This document shows positions 25,152 to 33,377 of a stretch of DNA of 64,000 bases, in pieces. The notes under the pieces were generated by a model that was not told the DNA's origin, did no database searches, and saw only the letters and a program-made list of their open reading frames with translations. Source of the stretch: CAILZL01 sp963791615 (GTDB lineage: Bacteria; Pseudomonadota; Gammaproteobacteria; Steroidobacterales; Steroidobacteraceae); assembly GCA_963791615.1 (NCBI GenBank), contig CAWBTE010000017.1, positions 1 to 64,000 on the forward strand, read 5' to 3'. Numbering within the stretch: position 1 is the first letter of the stretch; every line of letters begins with the position of its first letter. The position numbers were made by a program, and so were the translations under genes.

Positions 25152-26413
25152 ACATCCCGGTGCGCCAGCGACCGCTGTGCAAAAGTTGCTGGCGCGCGCG
25201 GCAGGTCGTGTGCATGTAGCAAGTCGGCGAAGTCATTTATCCGGTGCCTGACCTCGTCACCATTCACGATGGCTTCGTCGAAGCGGCATACAAGGAACTC
25301 AGCGCGCTGGGATACGGCTCGCTGTGTAATCCAGAGAAGATCATGTTCGTGACGGATCACGAAGTGGCCTATGCCACGCCCGCTGCCGTGACGCGTGGCG
25401 CCGCCATTCGCGACGTTGCCAGACGCTGGCAGGTGGGCCACTTCTACGATGTGGGTCGCGGCGGACATGGCCATCTGTTTCCACTGGAAAACGGCATGGT
25501 GCGACCGGGCATGTTCCTGTTTGCCTATGACATGCATTGCACAACCTTCGGCGCAGTGGGCGCACTGGCATTGGGTATCGGTCCTGAAGTGACCGCCGTG
25601 CTGGCTACCGGCAGTGTGTGGACGCAGGTGCCTGCCACCATTCGTATTGAACTCACAGGGAAACTCCAGAAAGCGAGTCATGCGCGCGATGTGGGCTATG
25701 TACTCGCGCATGGCCTGGCCAGCGGCAAGTGGGGCGTTGATTACGACTATCGCGTGATCGAGTTCGGCGGACCTGGTGTTGAAACACTGGACCTGAGCGC
25801 GCGCGTTGCGCTGGTGAATTCAGTGACGGAACTGGGCGTGGCGTCCTGTCTGTTCAGTGTGCCGCCGCCGGGATTTGCGGCGGATGAGGTCGCCGTGTGC
25901 TTGAGCGATGCGCAGGCGCCGTATGAGGGTCGCATCGAAATCGATCTGGGTGAAATCGAACCGCAGGTGGCCCTGCCCGGCGGACCGGAAAACGCCGCGC
26001 CGGTGAGCAGCGTTGCCGGACGCGTTATTCAACATGCGTATCTCGGTTCCTGCGGTTCGGGCATGTATCAGGACTTTGCCGATGCCGCAGCGCTGATGCG
26101 CGGCAAACGTATTGCCGATGGCGTGCGTATGTTCGTGGTGCCGGGCTCGGTGGCCACTGCACAACGGCTGGCGAACGACGGCATAACACAGGTGTTCATG
26201 GAGGCCGGTGCGATGGTATTGCCGGCCGGATGCGGACCGTGTGCAGGCGGCATCATGGGACCGTTGGGTCCCGGTGAAGTCTCCATCTCTACGGCAGCCA
26301 CCAATCATGCTGGACGTTTTGGCGCGGGCGAACCCTATCTGGGCAGTCCGCTGACCGTTGCCGTGTCGGCACTGCGTGGTTGCATTACTGATCCGCGTGA
26401 AGTCATCTTATGA
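25135..26413 (+). pseudogene. Aconitase-family dehydratase, LeuC-like large subunit, frameshifted near its 5' end
   Basis: A likely TTG start at 25135 (overlapping the dioxygenase stop) gives TTTTEHPGAPATAVQKLLAR. One extra base near 25220 shifts into the long frame, which reads VGEVIYPVPDLVTIHDGFVE and runs to 26413. The body has the aconitase marks: 'IMFVTDHEVAYATP', 'RWQVGHFYDVGRGGHGHLFPLENGMVRPGM', 'YLGSCGSGMYQDF' and 'LPAGCGPCAGG'. Cys of GSCGSG and of GCGPC would bind the 4Fe-4S cluster. With the small subunit next door it should form a hydro-lyase such as isopropylmalate, dimethylmaleate or maleate hydratase. Catabolic context favours the last type. An internal start could still yield most of the protein. 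Confidence 0.75.
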
Positions 26414-26961
26414 GTGCTGCAACACAAGGCATGATCCGCCGTGGCCGATGCCATGTGCTCGGCGACAACATCTCGCTGGACGACGGCATCATCCCGGCCA
26501 GATTCGCGACACAGCGTGTGACTGATGCAAAGGAACTGGTGCCGCATCTGTTCGAGAACGTCGATCCGGAGTTTGCAAAACGGGTCAAGCCCGGCGACAT
26601 CGTGCTGGCAGGGCGCAACTTTGCCTGCGGCAAGCCGCGCCTGCAGGGCTTCATCGCCATGGGCGCGATGAATCTCGCCGTGGTGTGTATGTCCATGCCG
26701 TACAAGATGCTGCGACGTACGGTGGCGCGCGCCATGCCCATTGTCACCGGCGGTCCCGAGCCTCACACGATTGCCGTGAGCGGCGATGAAATCGAGATCG
26801 ACTTTACGACCGGTGCGGTGTGGAATCTGACCCGCGATACACGCATGGCGGTTCCGGCGATGTCGCCGATCCTGCGCGACATCGTGGTGAGCGGCGGCAT
26901 GCAAGCCATGCTCAAGGACTGGCTGGCGCGTCATCCGGAGCAGGCAGTGGAGCGGGCATGA
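26410..26961 (+). CDS. LeuD-like small subunit of an aconitase-family hydratase
   Basis: A 183-residue swivel domain. 'RGRCHVLGDNISLDDGIIPARF' is the N-terminal LeuD/DmdB motif and 'GDIVLAGRNFACGKPRLQGFIAMGAMNLAVV' the substrate-loop region; the usual 'GSSREHA' is replaced by 'GKPRLQG', a hallmark of non-leucine members. Its ATG overlaps the large-subunit stop as ATGA. Characterised relatives include maleate hydratase (HbzIJ) of the gentisate pathway and dimethylmaleate hydratase. Together with the maleate-isomerase-like gene downstream, it suggests that a cis-dicarboxylate is a pathway intermediate. Confidence 0.8.
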   Translation: MSAATQGMIRRGRCHVLGDNISLDDGIIPARFATQRVTDAKELVPHLFENVDPEFAKRVKPGDIVLAGRNFACGKPRLQGFIAMGAMNLAVVCMSMPYKMLRRTVARAMPIVTGGPEPHTIAVSGDEIEIDFTTGAVWNLTRDTRMAVPAMSPILRDIVVSGGMQAMLKDWLARHPEQAVERA

Positions 26962-27031
26962 CGTTGTTATTCGGCACAAGACGCTTCGACAGGCGACTGG
27001 ATATTGTCTGCATGTTGAACATGTATGCCTT

Positions 27032-27098
27032 GTGTAGGGGCGGTTCGTGAACCGCCCTCTGGAATCCAGGAGGGCCGTTCGCGAACGGCCCCTACGCG
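27032..27098. repeat. Interspersed palindromic pair, 'GTAGGGG' family
   Basis: GTAGGGGCGGTTCGTGAACC and GGGCCGTTCGCGAACGGCCC are opposed arms separated by 'CTGGAATCCAGGA', with a right outer end CCCCTAC. It lies between the small hydratase subunit and the racemase-family gene. Confidence 0.8.
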
Positions 27099-27165
27099 CA
27101 TCGTTACGGTCGCCTGTCGAAGCGACTTGATCTTGTTTGATAGCTATCTTTCGCTGGGGAATCAC

Positions 27166-27876
27166 ATGATTGAAAAACGCATCGGCCTCGTCATTCCATC
27201 GTTGAATGTCGTCGTTGAAGACGATCTGAAACGCGAACTGCCAACCAATGTCGGCATGCATATCACGCGCGTGCGACTGGGCAAGACGGCGGGTCGTGTC
27301 ACGCAGGCAGCATTGCTGGAAGCGGGGCGTGAAGCGGTGGCGTTGTCGACGTTGCTGTCGGATGCGGGCATGGATGCCATTGCGCTCAACTGCACCGGCG
27401 CCAGTCTGTCCGATGGCGCTGAAGGCGCGCGACGCCTGCGCGACGAGATCGCCGCGGCCACCAGGACTGCGGCAACCACCACCATCCTGTCTGTGGTGCG
27501 TGCGCTGCGCGCCAGTGGCTTGAAACGCATCGTGCACATCTGTCCGTTCACGCCGGAGTTCGGCGCCGATGAAGCGGCCTTCCTGCGTGGCGAAGGTTTC
27601 GATCTGGTGGCGTCGCGCGGACTGAATTTCACCGATGCGAGAGTGGCCGCCAAGCTGACGCCCGAGGAAATCTGCGACATCGCCGCTGCGCTGGATCATC
27701 CCGACGCCGAAGGTTTGTTCCTGGCCTGTGCAAATATCAGGGCAATGGAAGCCACCGAAGCCCTTCAGCAACGGCTGGGCAAACCGGTGGTAACCAGCAA
27801 TCAGGCAGTGCTGTGGGATTTGCTCGACATGATCGGTCATGCCGATGCGCAGAAGTTTGTTGCACGCGTCCCGTAA
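27166..27876 (+). CDS. Asp/Glu racemase superfamily protein, maleate isomerase type
   Basis: A 236-residue protein from ATG 27166 (GGGGA ribosome site); the frame opens further upstream, through the repeat, without similarity. 'KRIGLVIPSLNVVVEDDLKRELP' matches maleate cis-trans isomerases and arylmalonate decarboxylases. The two expected catalytic Cys are visible in 'AIALNCTGASL' and 'GLFLACANIRAMEA'. 'RALRASGLKRIVHICPFTPE' is the central strand-loop. Maleate isomerase turns maleate into fumarate, so it could complete the catabolism started by the dioxygenase and FAH-type enzymes, next to a hydratase that could act on the same acid. The substrate may be a substituted maleate. Confidence 0.8.
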   Translation: MIEKRIGLVIPSLNVVVEDDLKRELPTNVGMHITRVRLGKTAGRVTQAALLEAGREAVALSTLLSDAGMDAIALNCTGASLSDGAEGARRLRDEIAAATRTAATTTILSVVRALRASGLKRIVHICPFTPEFGADEAAFLRGEGFDLVASRGLNFTDARVAAKLTPEEICDIAAALDHPDAEGLFLACANIRAMEATEALQQRLGKPVVTSNQAVLWDLLDMIGHADAQKFVARVP

Positions 27877-27932
27877 GGATTTGCAGGTCAGGCTTTAACC
27901 CGACATCAAAAACCCGACCTGCAACGGTGGCC

Positions 27933-28003
27933 TGTGTAGGGGCGACGTGAGCCGCCCTCCTGAGTTCGAACAAGCAGGGCGATTCGCGAATCGCCCCTTG
28001 TAC
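27933..28003. repeat. Interspersed palindromic pair, 'GTAGGGG' family (degenerate left arm)
   Basis: GTAGGGGCGACGTGAGCCGC and GGGCGATTCGCGAATCGCCC are opposed; the left loop has lost its TTCG core. It lies between the convergent racemase-family and PepSY genes. Confidence 0.7.
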
Positions 28004-28052
28004 GATCAATCCTCTACGATCAATCCATTAACCAAAAACCATCCGGCATTGC

Positions 28053-29237
28053 TCAGCTGCGCCGATACAGCGGCACGATCAATCGCCGCCACGCCAATGC
28101 CAGCCCCGTATAGGCGAGGAAACACGCCGCAAGCGAGGCGAGGCCGGCGATGGTCTGGCCGAGCACGCCATATACCTCTCCGGTGTGGATGAAGCGCAGC
28201 CAGGTGCGCGCACGCTGGGCCGGAGTCGGCGTGGGCACTGGCGACAGGTAAATGACGCTGGCGTCCTGTGTTGACAGCGTCAATATCTGGCGCGGCGGGC
28301 GGGGGCTATCCGACTTCAATTCGGCACTGAGATCGATCCTGTCGCTCGGCATGCTGGCCGGAAGCGTGATGCGCTGCCAGTTGTCGGACTGGCTGCGGGC
28401 GGCTTCCAGCAACTGTTGTGCGCTGGCATGTTGCACTGGGGCGTCCACAGCAACACCGGCAGCCTCACCCGGTGCGGGCGCGTTTGCAGCAGGGGCTGGT
28501 GTGGGGGTGGGGGTACCGGGTGGACCGGGGCCTTGTGGCGGCGCTTCGCCGTACGCTGCAAACACCAGCTTGTTTACCCACGGGTAAGAAAACACCGTGC
28601 CGGAAAATGCAATCAGAAACAGCGGGATGAACATCCAGAAGCTGAAGATGTGGTGCCAGTTGAAGTCACGTGCATGGCTGCTGGCGTACTCCGACCTGAA
28701 AAGCATCCGCATACGCAATATGGGCCATTTCCACACCGCCGGCAGCCAGAGGTAGATGCCGCTGAGGATGGTGAACACGAAGATCAGATTGGAGGCGTAC
28801 AGCACCTTGGCGCGAGTGCTACCCGACTCTCCACCAAGCCGGCGATGCCAGCTTTGCATGGCGCCGAAGAAACTGCGCACGCCAGCCGCAGCATCGGGCA
28901 GTACTTCACCTGTCAGCGGATGCAGCAGCAGTTGCGTGCGACCGAATGCAGCCGTCACCGGACGAGTCGGGTCCGCGTCAAAGATGAGATTCAACTTCGC
29001 GTCCGGTGGGGCCGCGGCACGAGCTTTATCGATCAACTGGTCTGCCGTCAGACGCACGGCATCGTCAGGCACACTGACGCGATTGGCCTCGGCACTCGAT
29101 CCGATAATCTGTCGCTCGTAGGTGAGCAGCACGCCGGTGACCGACATGATCAGGATGAGAATGCCTGCAGCAACGCCGCATGACAGGTGCGCCCAGAACA
29201 GTATGCGGCGGAAAATCGACCCGGAAATTTTAGCCAT
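28053..29237 (-). CDS. PepSY-associated transmembrane protein
   Basis: A 394-residue inner-membrane protein with four helices: about 16-38 (AGILILIMSVTGVLLTYE), 148-168, 200-222 (FWMFIPLFLIAFSGTVFSYP) and 355-380. PepSY-like periplasmic parts and a Pro-rich linker at 232-262 lie between them. 'WAHLSCGVAAG.....VTGVLLTYE', 'SWHRRLGG' and the late 'RFIHTGEVYGVLGQTIAGLAS' match the PiuB/PepSY_TM family, with His residues able to hold heme. Such proteins assist ferric-siderophore reduction and usually sit beside TonB receptors. Here the receptor at 29769 is divergent. A weak Fur-like sequence lies just upstream (about 29247-29265). Confidence 0.85.
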   Translation of the reverse strand: MAKISGSIFRRILFWAHLSCGVAAGILILIMSVTGVLLTYERQIIGSSAEANRVSVPDDAVRLTADQLIDKARAAAPPDAKLNLIFDADPTRPVTAAFGRTQLLLHPLTGEVLPDAAAGVRSFFGAMQSWHRRLGGESGSTRAKVLYASNLIFVFTILSGIYLWLPAVWKWPILRMRMLFRSEYASSHARDFNWHHIFSFWMFIPLFLIAFSGTVFSYPWVNKLVFAAYGEAPPQGPGPPGTPTPTPAPAANAPAPGEAAGVAVDAPVQHASAQQLLEAARSQSDNWQRITLPASMPSDRIDLSAELKSDSPRPPRQILTLSTQDASVIYLSPVPTPTPAQRARTWLRFIHTGEVYGVLGQTIAGLASLAACFLAYTGLALAWRRLIVPLYRRS

Positions 29238-29601
29238 GCGCGAGCCTCTCTGAATTATTCGCCTGATTTAGTTGTGCTTATTCTGACGGACGGCAAGCTT
29301 AAGGAAAATAAGGTTAATCCACCTGAAGAAATGCCGCCGTCGTGTAACGAACACAAAAAATCACACTTCGACGATGAGCTGACGATGCCGGGATGCGTCG
29401 TGGTGAATCCAAAGGATCGCCTTCAATGCGCCGTCATGTTGGCGGCGGCTGATTCAATTTTGTAGTTGCTGGCAACAAAAGCGGTCAGGCGCCGAACTCG
29501 ATAGTCGTTACACAAGTAACCATGCCTGCGCTGCAAAGCAGGTACAAAAACGTAGCGATGTCGAAAGCCATGCGTTTGTTCTTTCTGCAAGTCCCCTATC
29601 T

Positions 29602-29619
29602 GTCATTTAGCTGTCATTT
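29602..29619 (+). promoter_or_regulatory. Perfect Pho box with a spaced -10 element
   Basis: CTGTCATTTAGCTGTCAT is two perfect CTGTCAT direct repeats with a 4-bp A/T-rich spacer, the classical PhoB binding site that replaces a -35. A TATTCAT -10 follows 11 bp later at 29631, the usual Pho promoter geometry, putting the transcript start near 29643. It would drive the TonB receptor at 29769. The rest of 29238-29768 holds no gene. Confidence 0.7.
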
Positions 29620-29639
29620 GGATCAATTTATTCATGGTT

Positions 29640-29681
29640 CAGCAGAGAACTTATGCCGTGGGCTTCTTTCCTATTGGACTG
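29640..29681 (+). promoter_or_regulatory. Shared 5' leader element, copy 1
   Basis: A roughly 42-nt sequence with invariant CTTTCCTATTGGAC at its 3' end and a 'TTCAGCAGA' start. It recurs upstream of the DUF6152 gene at 37158 and the decayed receptor at 40303. In this copy it begins almost exactly at the predicted Pho-promoter transcript start, so it would be the 5' end of the mRNA. Small dyads (TCC-TATT-GGA and CAG-N4-CTG) are present. Confidence 0.6.
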
Positions 29682-29768
29682 AAAAATGCGTCCGGGAGTT
29701 ATCTAGCATCAAATCAGTCGGCATCGAGAGCCGCTAAAAAAATGACTATGCATATTGGGGAGTATTCA

Positions 29769-32700
29769 ATGAAAACCAGTTTATTGCGCACGGCGCTGGC
29801 CGCTGCCGGAGCTTGTACCCTTGCTGCAATGAATGCACAGGCTCAGACAACTTCAACCGCAAGTACAGGTGCGTCTGGCATACAACTTGAAGAAGTCACT
29901 ATCACCGGCTCGCGCATCATCACCAACGGCAATGATGCGCCGACACCGGTGATGGTGGTGACGCCGGAACAGCTGCTGGCAACCAAGCCGACGACGCTGT
30001 ACGAGAATCTGGTCGACATGCCCGCGTTCTCCGGCTCGCGAGGCGCGTCGAACGGCCCGCCGGAAGGCGCTTCGCAAGGACAGACCGGCCTGTCGGTGCT
30101 GAATCTGCGCAACATGGGATCGGAGCGCAATCTGGTGCTGCTCGACGGACGGCGCATACCCCCTGCCACCGCAGATGGTCTGGTCGACGTCGGTGCGGTG
30201 CCTCAGATGCTGATCCAGCGTGTCGATGTGGTCACCGGCGGCGCCTCTGCCGTCTACGGCTCGGACGCCATCACCGGCGTGACCAACTTCATTACCGACC
30301 GCAACTTCAATGGCCTGAAGGTCAATCTGCAGCGTGGTATCTCTGCCCAGAACGACGGCAAGAGCTATGAAGTCGGCATCGCCGCAGGCACCGATCTGTT
30401 TGGCGGTCGTGGTCACATCGAGGCCAGTTATCAGCGTCGCAGTGACGATGGCCTGATGTCCGATGATCGCGACTGGACCATACCCCGCTGGACGGTGCAG
30501 GGTAATGGCGGCAGCATACCTTGGCACCTCGTGGGTTACGTCACCAACGCCACAGCGAGCTACGGTGGTGCGTTTGCCTGCCCGCCAGGAACAAATCAAG
30601 GCACGCTAAATCCGGCGGGGTGCCTGCTGAATGGTCAGCCCCGACCACTGGTCGGTCAAACTTTCAACCAGAACGGCGTGTTGAGCCCCTTCAACTTTGG
30701 CCAGTCGGGCCAGCAGGATGGGTTGCTGGCCGCCAACCAGATTGGGGGTGATGGCGTTTACTTTACCCAAGTATCTATCCGGTCCCAGCAGCGCTCGGAT
30801 CAGGGCTTCCTGCGCTTTGATTACGACCTGACGGATGACATTCATGCTTTCGTGGTCAGCTCGTTGACCGCCAATTCCACCTGGGGCTCCAGAGGCACGC
30901 AACGCACCTTCCCGCCGGGCTGGAGAATGGGCGCCTGCAATGCGTATCTGCCTTCGCAACACCAGACGACGCTGGGCTGTACTCCCGCCATGCTGGCAAA
31001 TCCACTAAGCAACACCGTTACACCCCCCCTCTTCCTCTTTGAAAAGGCATTCAAGCCGGCTGATAACCACGGCATCGGACAGGACAGCAAGGTAAGGACG
31101 CGTAATTACTATGTGCTGGGCAGCCTGGAGGGCAGTTTCAGCGACGGCTATCGCTGGGATGCAACGTATACCCACAGCCAGTCACGCATGGACATCGATA
31201 ATATCAACCAGAACCGCAAGAACATTTTTGCGGCGGTGGATGCCGTGGTGAATCCGGCCAACGGCCAGATCGTATGCCGGGTCACGCTGACCAACCCGAG
31301 CGAGTATCCCGGCTGTGTACCAGTCAACATGTTCGGCCCCACCTCGGTCACCCGCGAAGCCATGGAATACATGATGCCCGTCGTCAAGAACAAGACGAAC
31401 ACCAAGCTGGATGGCCTCGCCGGCACTGTCACCGGCTCGCCACTCAATGGCTGGGCCGGCCCGATCGGCATGGCGTTGTCGGGCGAGCTGCGGCGTCTGA
31501 CGATGGATTTGTGGTCTTCCGCAAGGCCAGATGATTTCCTGACTTGCAATGGTCTGCGTTTCGGCAACTGCACGCCGGGCGTAACCATACCGCACGGTGG
31601 CGCCCTCATTCCCATCTCCGGGGTCAATCAGACGGTGGCTGAAGGGGCATACGAAATCAATATGCCGCTGATCAAGGATTGGTCGGTGTTCAAGGACGTG
31701 ACCTTCAATGGCGCTGCGCGCTACACGCAGTACAAGAATGACCCGAACGATGCGTCAATCGTTTCCCGCACCTTCACTGCAACGACCTGGAAGGCGGGCA
31801 TCGTATGGGATGTCACCGATTCGCTGACCCTGCGCTGGACGCGGTCGCGGGATATCCGTGCGCCCAGTCTGTATGATCTGTACCTGCCCACTTCAACGGG
31901 TAACCCTGCTTTCACCTTTGACTATTTGCTGCCAACCAACCCCAACGACCCGAACGGCCCCAAGGGTGTGCAGATCACCGCAGCACCCAAAACCGGCGGT
32001 AACCCCTTCCTGGAAGCCGAAGTGGCGCACACCAGCACGGTGGGTATCGTGTGGCGGCCGAATGCTCAGTTCAGTCTGGCGCTGGACGCGTATGACATCG
32101 TGCTGAGGGACGCGCTGTATACACTGAACGGCTCCAATCGACCCATTCAGGAGAACTGCTATGCGAGCGGTGGCAGCTCGCCGCTATGCCAGTTGCAGGA
32201 ACGGCCGAATGGTTTTTCTGATACCTCATTCGGAAACAGGATGACAGCGTTCTATACGCGCTTCGTCAATATCGCCGAGCAGAAAACTTCGGGTATCGAT
32301 CTTGAGGCCAGCTTCAATACGGATCTGTTCGACCGGCCGCTGACGCTGCGTGCCCTGACGACCTATCAGCCGCATCTTCTGAGGTACATACCTTTCTCGA
32401 TCAGACACGACCTTGCTGGCGTGGCCTACTCGAACATTGGCAACACGCAGCCGGCGCCGGTGTGGAAGGCTTCGCTGTTCGTGCGTTACAAACTCACGGA
32501 TCGCTGGGCGATCGATCTGTCCGAGCGCTATCGCAGCGGCCTGCACTGGACTTCCAATCCAAGCGAAACCCAGGTGGGAGGCGTGGCGTCGGTGATGTAC
32601 ACCAACCTGACCGTGTCATATGACGTACCGACGCGGTTCCAGCAGGTGAACGTATTCCTGAACGTGCAGAACCTGTTCGACAAGGAACCGCCACCGGCCG

Positions 32701-32804
32701 GCACACTCGGGGCGACTTTCCCGGGTTCATTCCCTGGCGTCTATGTGACTGGCGACGACGTGCTGGGTCGTTACTTCGTGGCAGGTGTACGTATCCGGCT
32801 GTAA
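29769..32804 (+). CDS. TonB-dependent outer-membrane receptor (intact copy)
   Basis: A 1011-residue protein. ATG 29769 follows GGGGAG and opens a Sec signal (MKTSLLRTALAAAGACTLAA, then MNAQAQ). A TonB-box-like 'EEVTITGSRI' follows, then the plug domain (about 40-170) with 'LNLRNMGSERNLVLLDGRR', 'LIQRVDVVTGGASAVYGSDAITGVTNF'. A large 22-strand barrel ends 'DDVLGRYFVAGVRIRL' with 'NVFLNVQNLFDKEPPP' just before. The plug with 'GSRI' and 'GGASAVYGSDA' belongs to the CirA-like or Caulobacter-type receptor group that often takes up carbohydrates or aromatics rather than iron. It is probably Pho-regulated. Two DUF6152/'EGDTLVV' gene pairs follow on the same strand, suggesting a coordinated secreted module. 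Confidence 0.9.
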   Translation: MKTSLLRTALAAAGACTLAAMNAQAQTTSTASTGASGIQLEEVTITGSRIITNGNDAPTPVMVVTPEQLLATKPTTLYENLVDMPAFSGSRGASNGPPEGASQGQTGLSVLNLRNMGSERNLVLLDGRRIPPATADGLVDVGAVPQMLIQRVDVVTGGASAVYGSDAITGVTNFITDRNFNGLKVNLQRGISAQNDGKSYEVGIAAGTDLFGGRGHIEASYQRRSDDGLMSDDRDWTIPRWTVQGNGGSIPWHLVGYVTNATASYGGAFACPPGTNQGTLNPAGCLLNGQPRPLVGQTFNQNGVLSPFNFGQSGQQDGLLAANQIGGDGVYFTQVSIRSQQRSDQGFLRFDYDLTDDIHAFVVSSLTANSTWGSRGTQRTFPPGWRMGACNAYLPSQHQTTLGCTPAMLANPLSNTVTPPLFLFEKAFKPADNHGIGQDSKVRTRNYYVLGSLEGSFSDGYRWDATYTHSQSRMDIDNINQNRKNIFAAVDAVVNPANGQIVCRVTLTNPSEYPGCVPVNMFGPTSVTREAMEYMMPVVKNKTNTKLDGLAGTVTGSPLNGWAGPIGMALSGELRRLTMDLWSSARPDDFLTCNGLRFGNCTPGVTIPHGGALIPISGVNQTVAEGAYEINMPLIKDWSVFKDVTFNGAARYTQYKNDPNDASIVSRTFTATTWKAGIVWDVTDSLTLRWTRSRDIRAPSLYDLYLPTSTGNPAFTFDYLLPTNPNDPNGPKGVQITAAPKTGGNPFLEAEVAHTSTVGIVWRPNAQFSLALDAYDIVLRDALYTLNGSNRPIQENCYASGGSSPLCQLQERPNGFSDTSFGNRMTAFYTRFVNIAEQKTSGIDLEASFNTDLFDRPLTLRALTTYQPHLLRYIPFSIRHDLAGVAYSNIGNTQPAPVWKASLFVRYKLTDRWAIDLSERYRSGLHWTSNPSETQVGGVASVMYTNLTVSYDVPTRFQQVNVFLNVQNLFDKEPPPAGTLGATFPGSFPGVYVTGDDVLGRYFVAGVRIRL

Positions 32805-32982
32805 GGGGAATCGCCCATGAAAAGGCCTGCGGTCATCATGGCTATGTGCCTTGGTGATAGCGGTGCCTGCAATCGCCATCATCCAGACAGTCAGCAAACT
32901 ATGCCCTGACCATGGAAAGAGTTTCTTAATAAAAATTGCCGCGCTTTGTGCAATGCTGCGGCTGAATTTACCGAGGTATTTT

Positions 32983-33375
32983 ATGAAGCACTTGAAAGGT
33001 ATCGGACTGGCAGTGCTCGCGCTGCTGGTCTCGGGTTCGCTGTTTGCCCATCACGGCACGGCTGGCTCCTACGACCACAACAAGGTGGTCACGGTAAAAG
33101 GGGTCGTGAAGGAGTTCCGCTGGAGAAACCCCCATTCGGCGATATTTCTGATGGGCAAGGACGCATCAGGCGCGGAAGTGACTTACGCCATCGAAATGAG
33201 CGCGCCCGCTTCGGCGTTGAAACGCGGCTATACGCGCAACACCATGAAGCCGGGCGATGAAGTGGTCATGCAGATGTACCCGTCGTTTACCAATCCGGTT
33301 AACGGCGTGGGCGTTACCGAAGCCTCGATCATCATCAATGGCAAGGAATTCAAGCCGCTGGGTGGAGCGGAATAA
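32983..33375 (+). CDS. DUF6152 exported protein, copy 1
   Basis: A 130-residue protein. ATG 32983 opens a Sec signal (MKHLKGIGLAVLALLVSGSL, cut after FA), leaving a predicted mature N-terminus His-His-Gly. 'SYDHNKVVTVKGVVKEFRWRNPHSAIFL' carries the family's 'V.GVVKEF.W.NPH' signature, and the rest is beta-rich ('MKPGDEVVMQMYPSFT'). The function of the family is unknown. The N-terminal HH plus the conserved WxNPH His make metal binding conceivable. It is 2 bp upstream of the 'EGDTLVV' gene at 33378, so they are co-translated. The gene pair is repeated at 34369-35592. Confidence 0.85.
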   Translation: MKHLKGIGLAVLALLVSGSLFAHHGTAGSYDHNKVVTVKGVVKEFRWRNPHSAIFLMGKDASGAEVTYAIEMSAPASALKRGYTRNTMKPGDEVVMQMYPSFTNPVNGVGVTEASIIINGKEFKPLGGAE

Positions 33376-33377
33376 AC

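Noticed and set aside
26335..27840. 501-codon open frame on the minus strand over the LeuC/LeuD-like and racemase-family genes
   Set aside because: It is antisense to three recognisable plus-strand genes, crosses a repeat pair and has no family features; long antisense frames are expected in GC-rich coding DNA.
4858..28003. CRISPR array
   Set aside because: The repeated palindromes are spread kilobases apart as opposed pairs without regular spacers, and no cas genes are present.
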